A stretch of DNA of 6,334 nucleotides from Lentisphaeria bacterium (GTDB lineage: Bacteria; Verrucomicrobiota; Lentisphaeria; Oligosphaerales; PUNB01), in assembly GCA_007133055.1 (NCBI GenBank), contig SLNM01000370.1, positions 1 to 6,334 on the forward strand. Reading direction: 5' to 3'. Under the pieces are notes generated by a model, which worked only from the letters and a program-made list of their open reading frames with translations, was not told where the DNA came from and made no database searches. A program made the translations under genes and the position numbers. Shown here piece after piece: positions 6,322 through 6,334 of this stretch; within the stretch, counting starts at the first letter, position 1; every line of letters starts with the position of its first letter.

Positions 6322-6334
6322 ATGGATGAGAACT

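Overview
This 6.3 kb window looks like ordinary chromosomal DNA from a Gram-negative bacterium, probably an uncultured anaerobe. A lipoprotein signal peptide and an RND-type exporter imply an outer envelope. A double-cluster Fe-S protein with internal repeats, the AFNMG-type Gfo/Idh/MocA oxidoreductase and short tandem intergenic repeats (TCAGG and CGCAAAG types) recall PVC-group (Lentisphaerae/Planctomycetes-like) or deltaproteobacterial genomes. This lineage guess comes from recall of family style, not from a search.

Layout from left to right. (1) Positions 2-1657, plus strand: the 3' part of a large Fe-S protein whose start lies outside the window. It resembles the epoxyqueuosine reductase (QueG)/reductive-dehalogenase-like family and is built from tandem copies of the module. 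(2) Positions 1658-1943: no gene. It holds a GC-rich set of inverted and direct repeats (1716-1812) and candidate tRNA promoter elements. (3) Positions 1944-2020: elongator tRNA-Met (CAT). (4) Positions 2082-3119: a complete Gfo/Idh/MocA family NAD(P)-dependent oxidoreductase. (5) Positions 3157-3196: a strong intrinsic terminator for the convergent minus-strand gene. (6) Positions 3219-3413, minus: a 64-residue lipoprotein with a very acidic, heptad-patterned mature part. (7) Positions 3414-3583: divergent promoter region. (8) Positions 3584-6088, plus: an 834-residue, 12-TM MMPL/RND-type exporter. (9) Positions 6089-6334: no confirmed gene, but two tandem repeat arrays and possibly the first codons of a gene that leaves the window.

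The genes do not form an obvious pathway. The only suggestive arrangement is the divergent pair of small lipoprotein and MMPL exporter, both envelope components with a shared 170-nt upstream region. I see no CRISPR array, insertion sequence, integrase, toxin-antitoxin pair or defence system. The most noteworthy points are the internally duplicated QueG-like protein, the acidic coiled-coil lipoprotein and the intergenic repeats, which look like dispersed genomic families.
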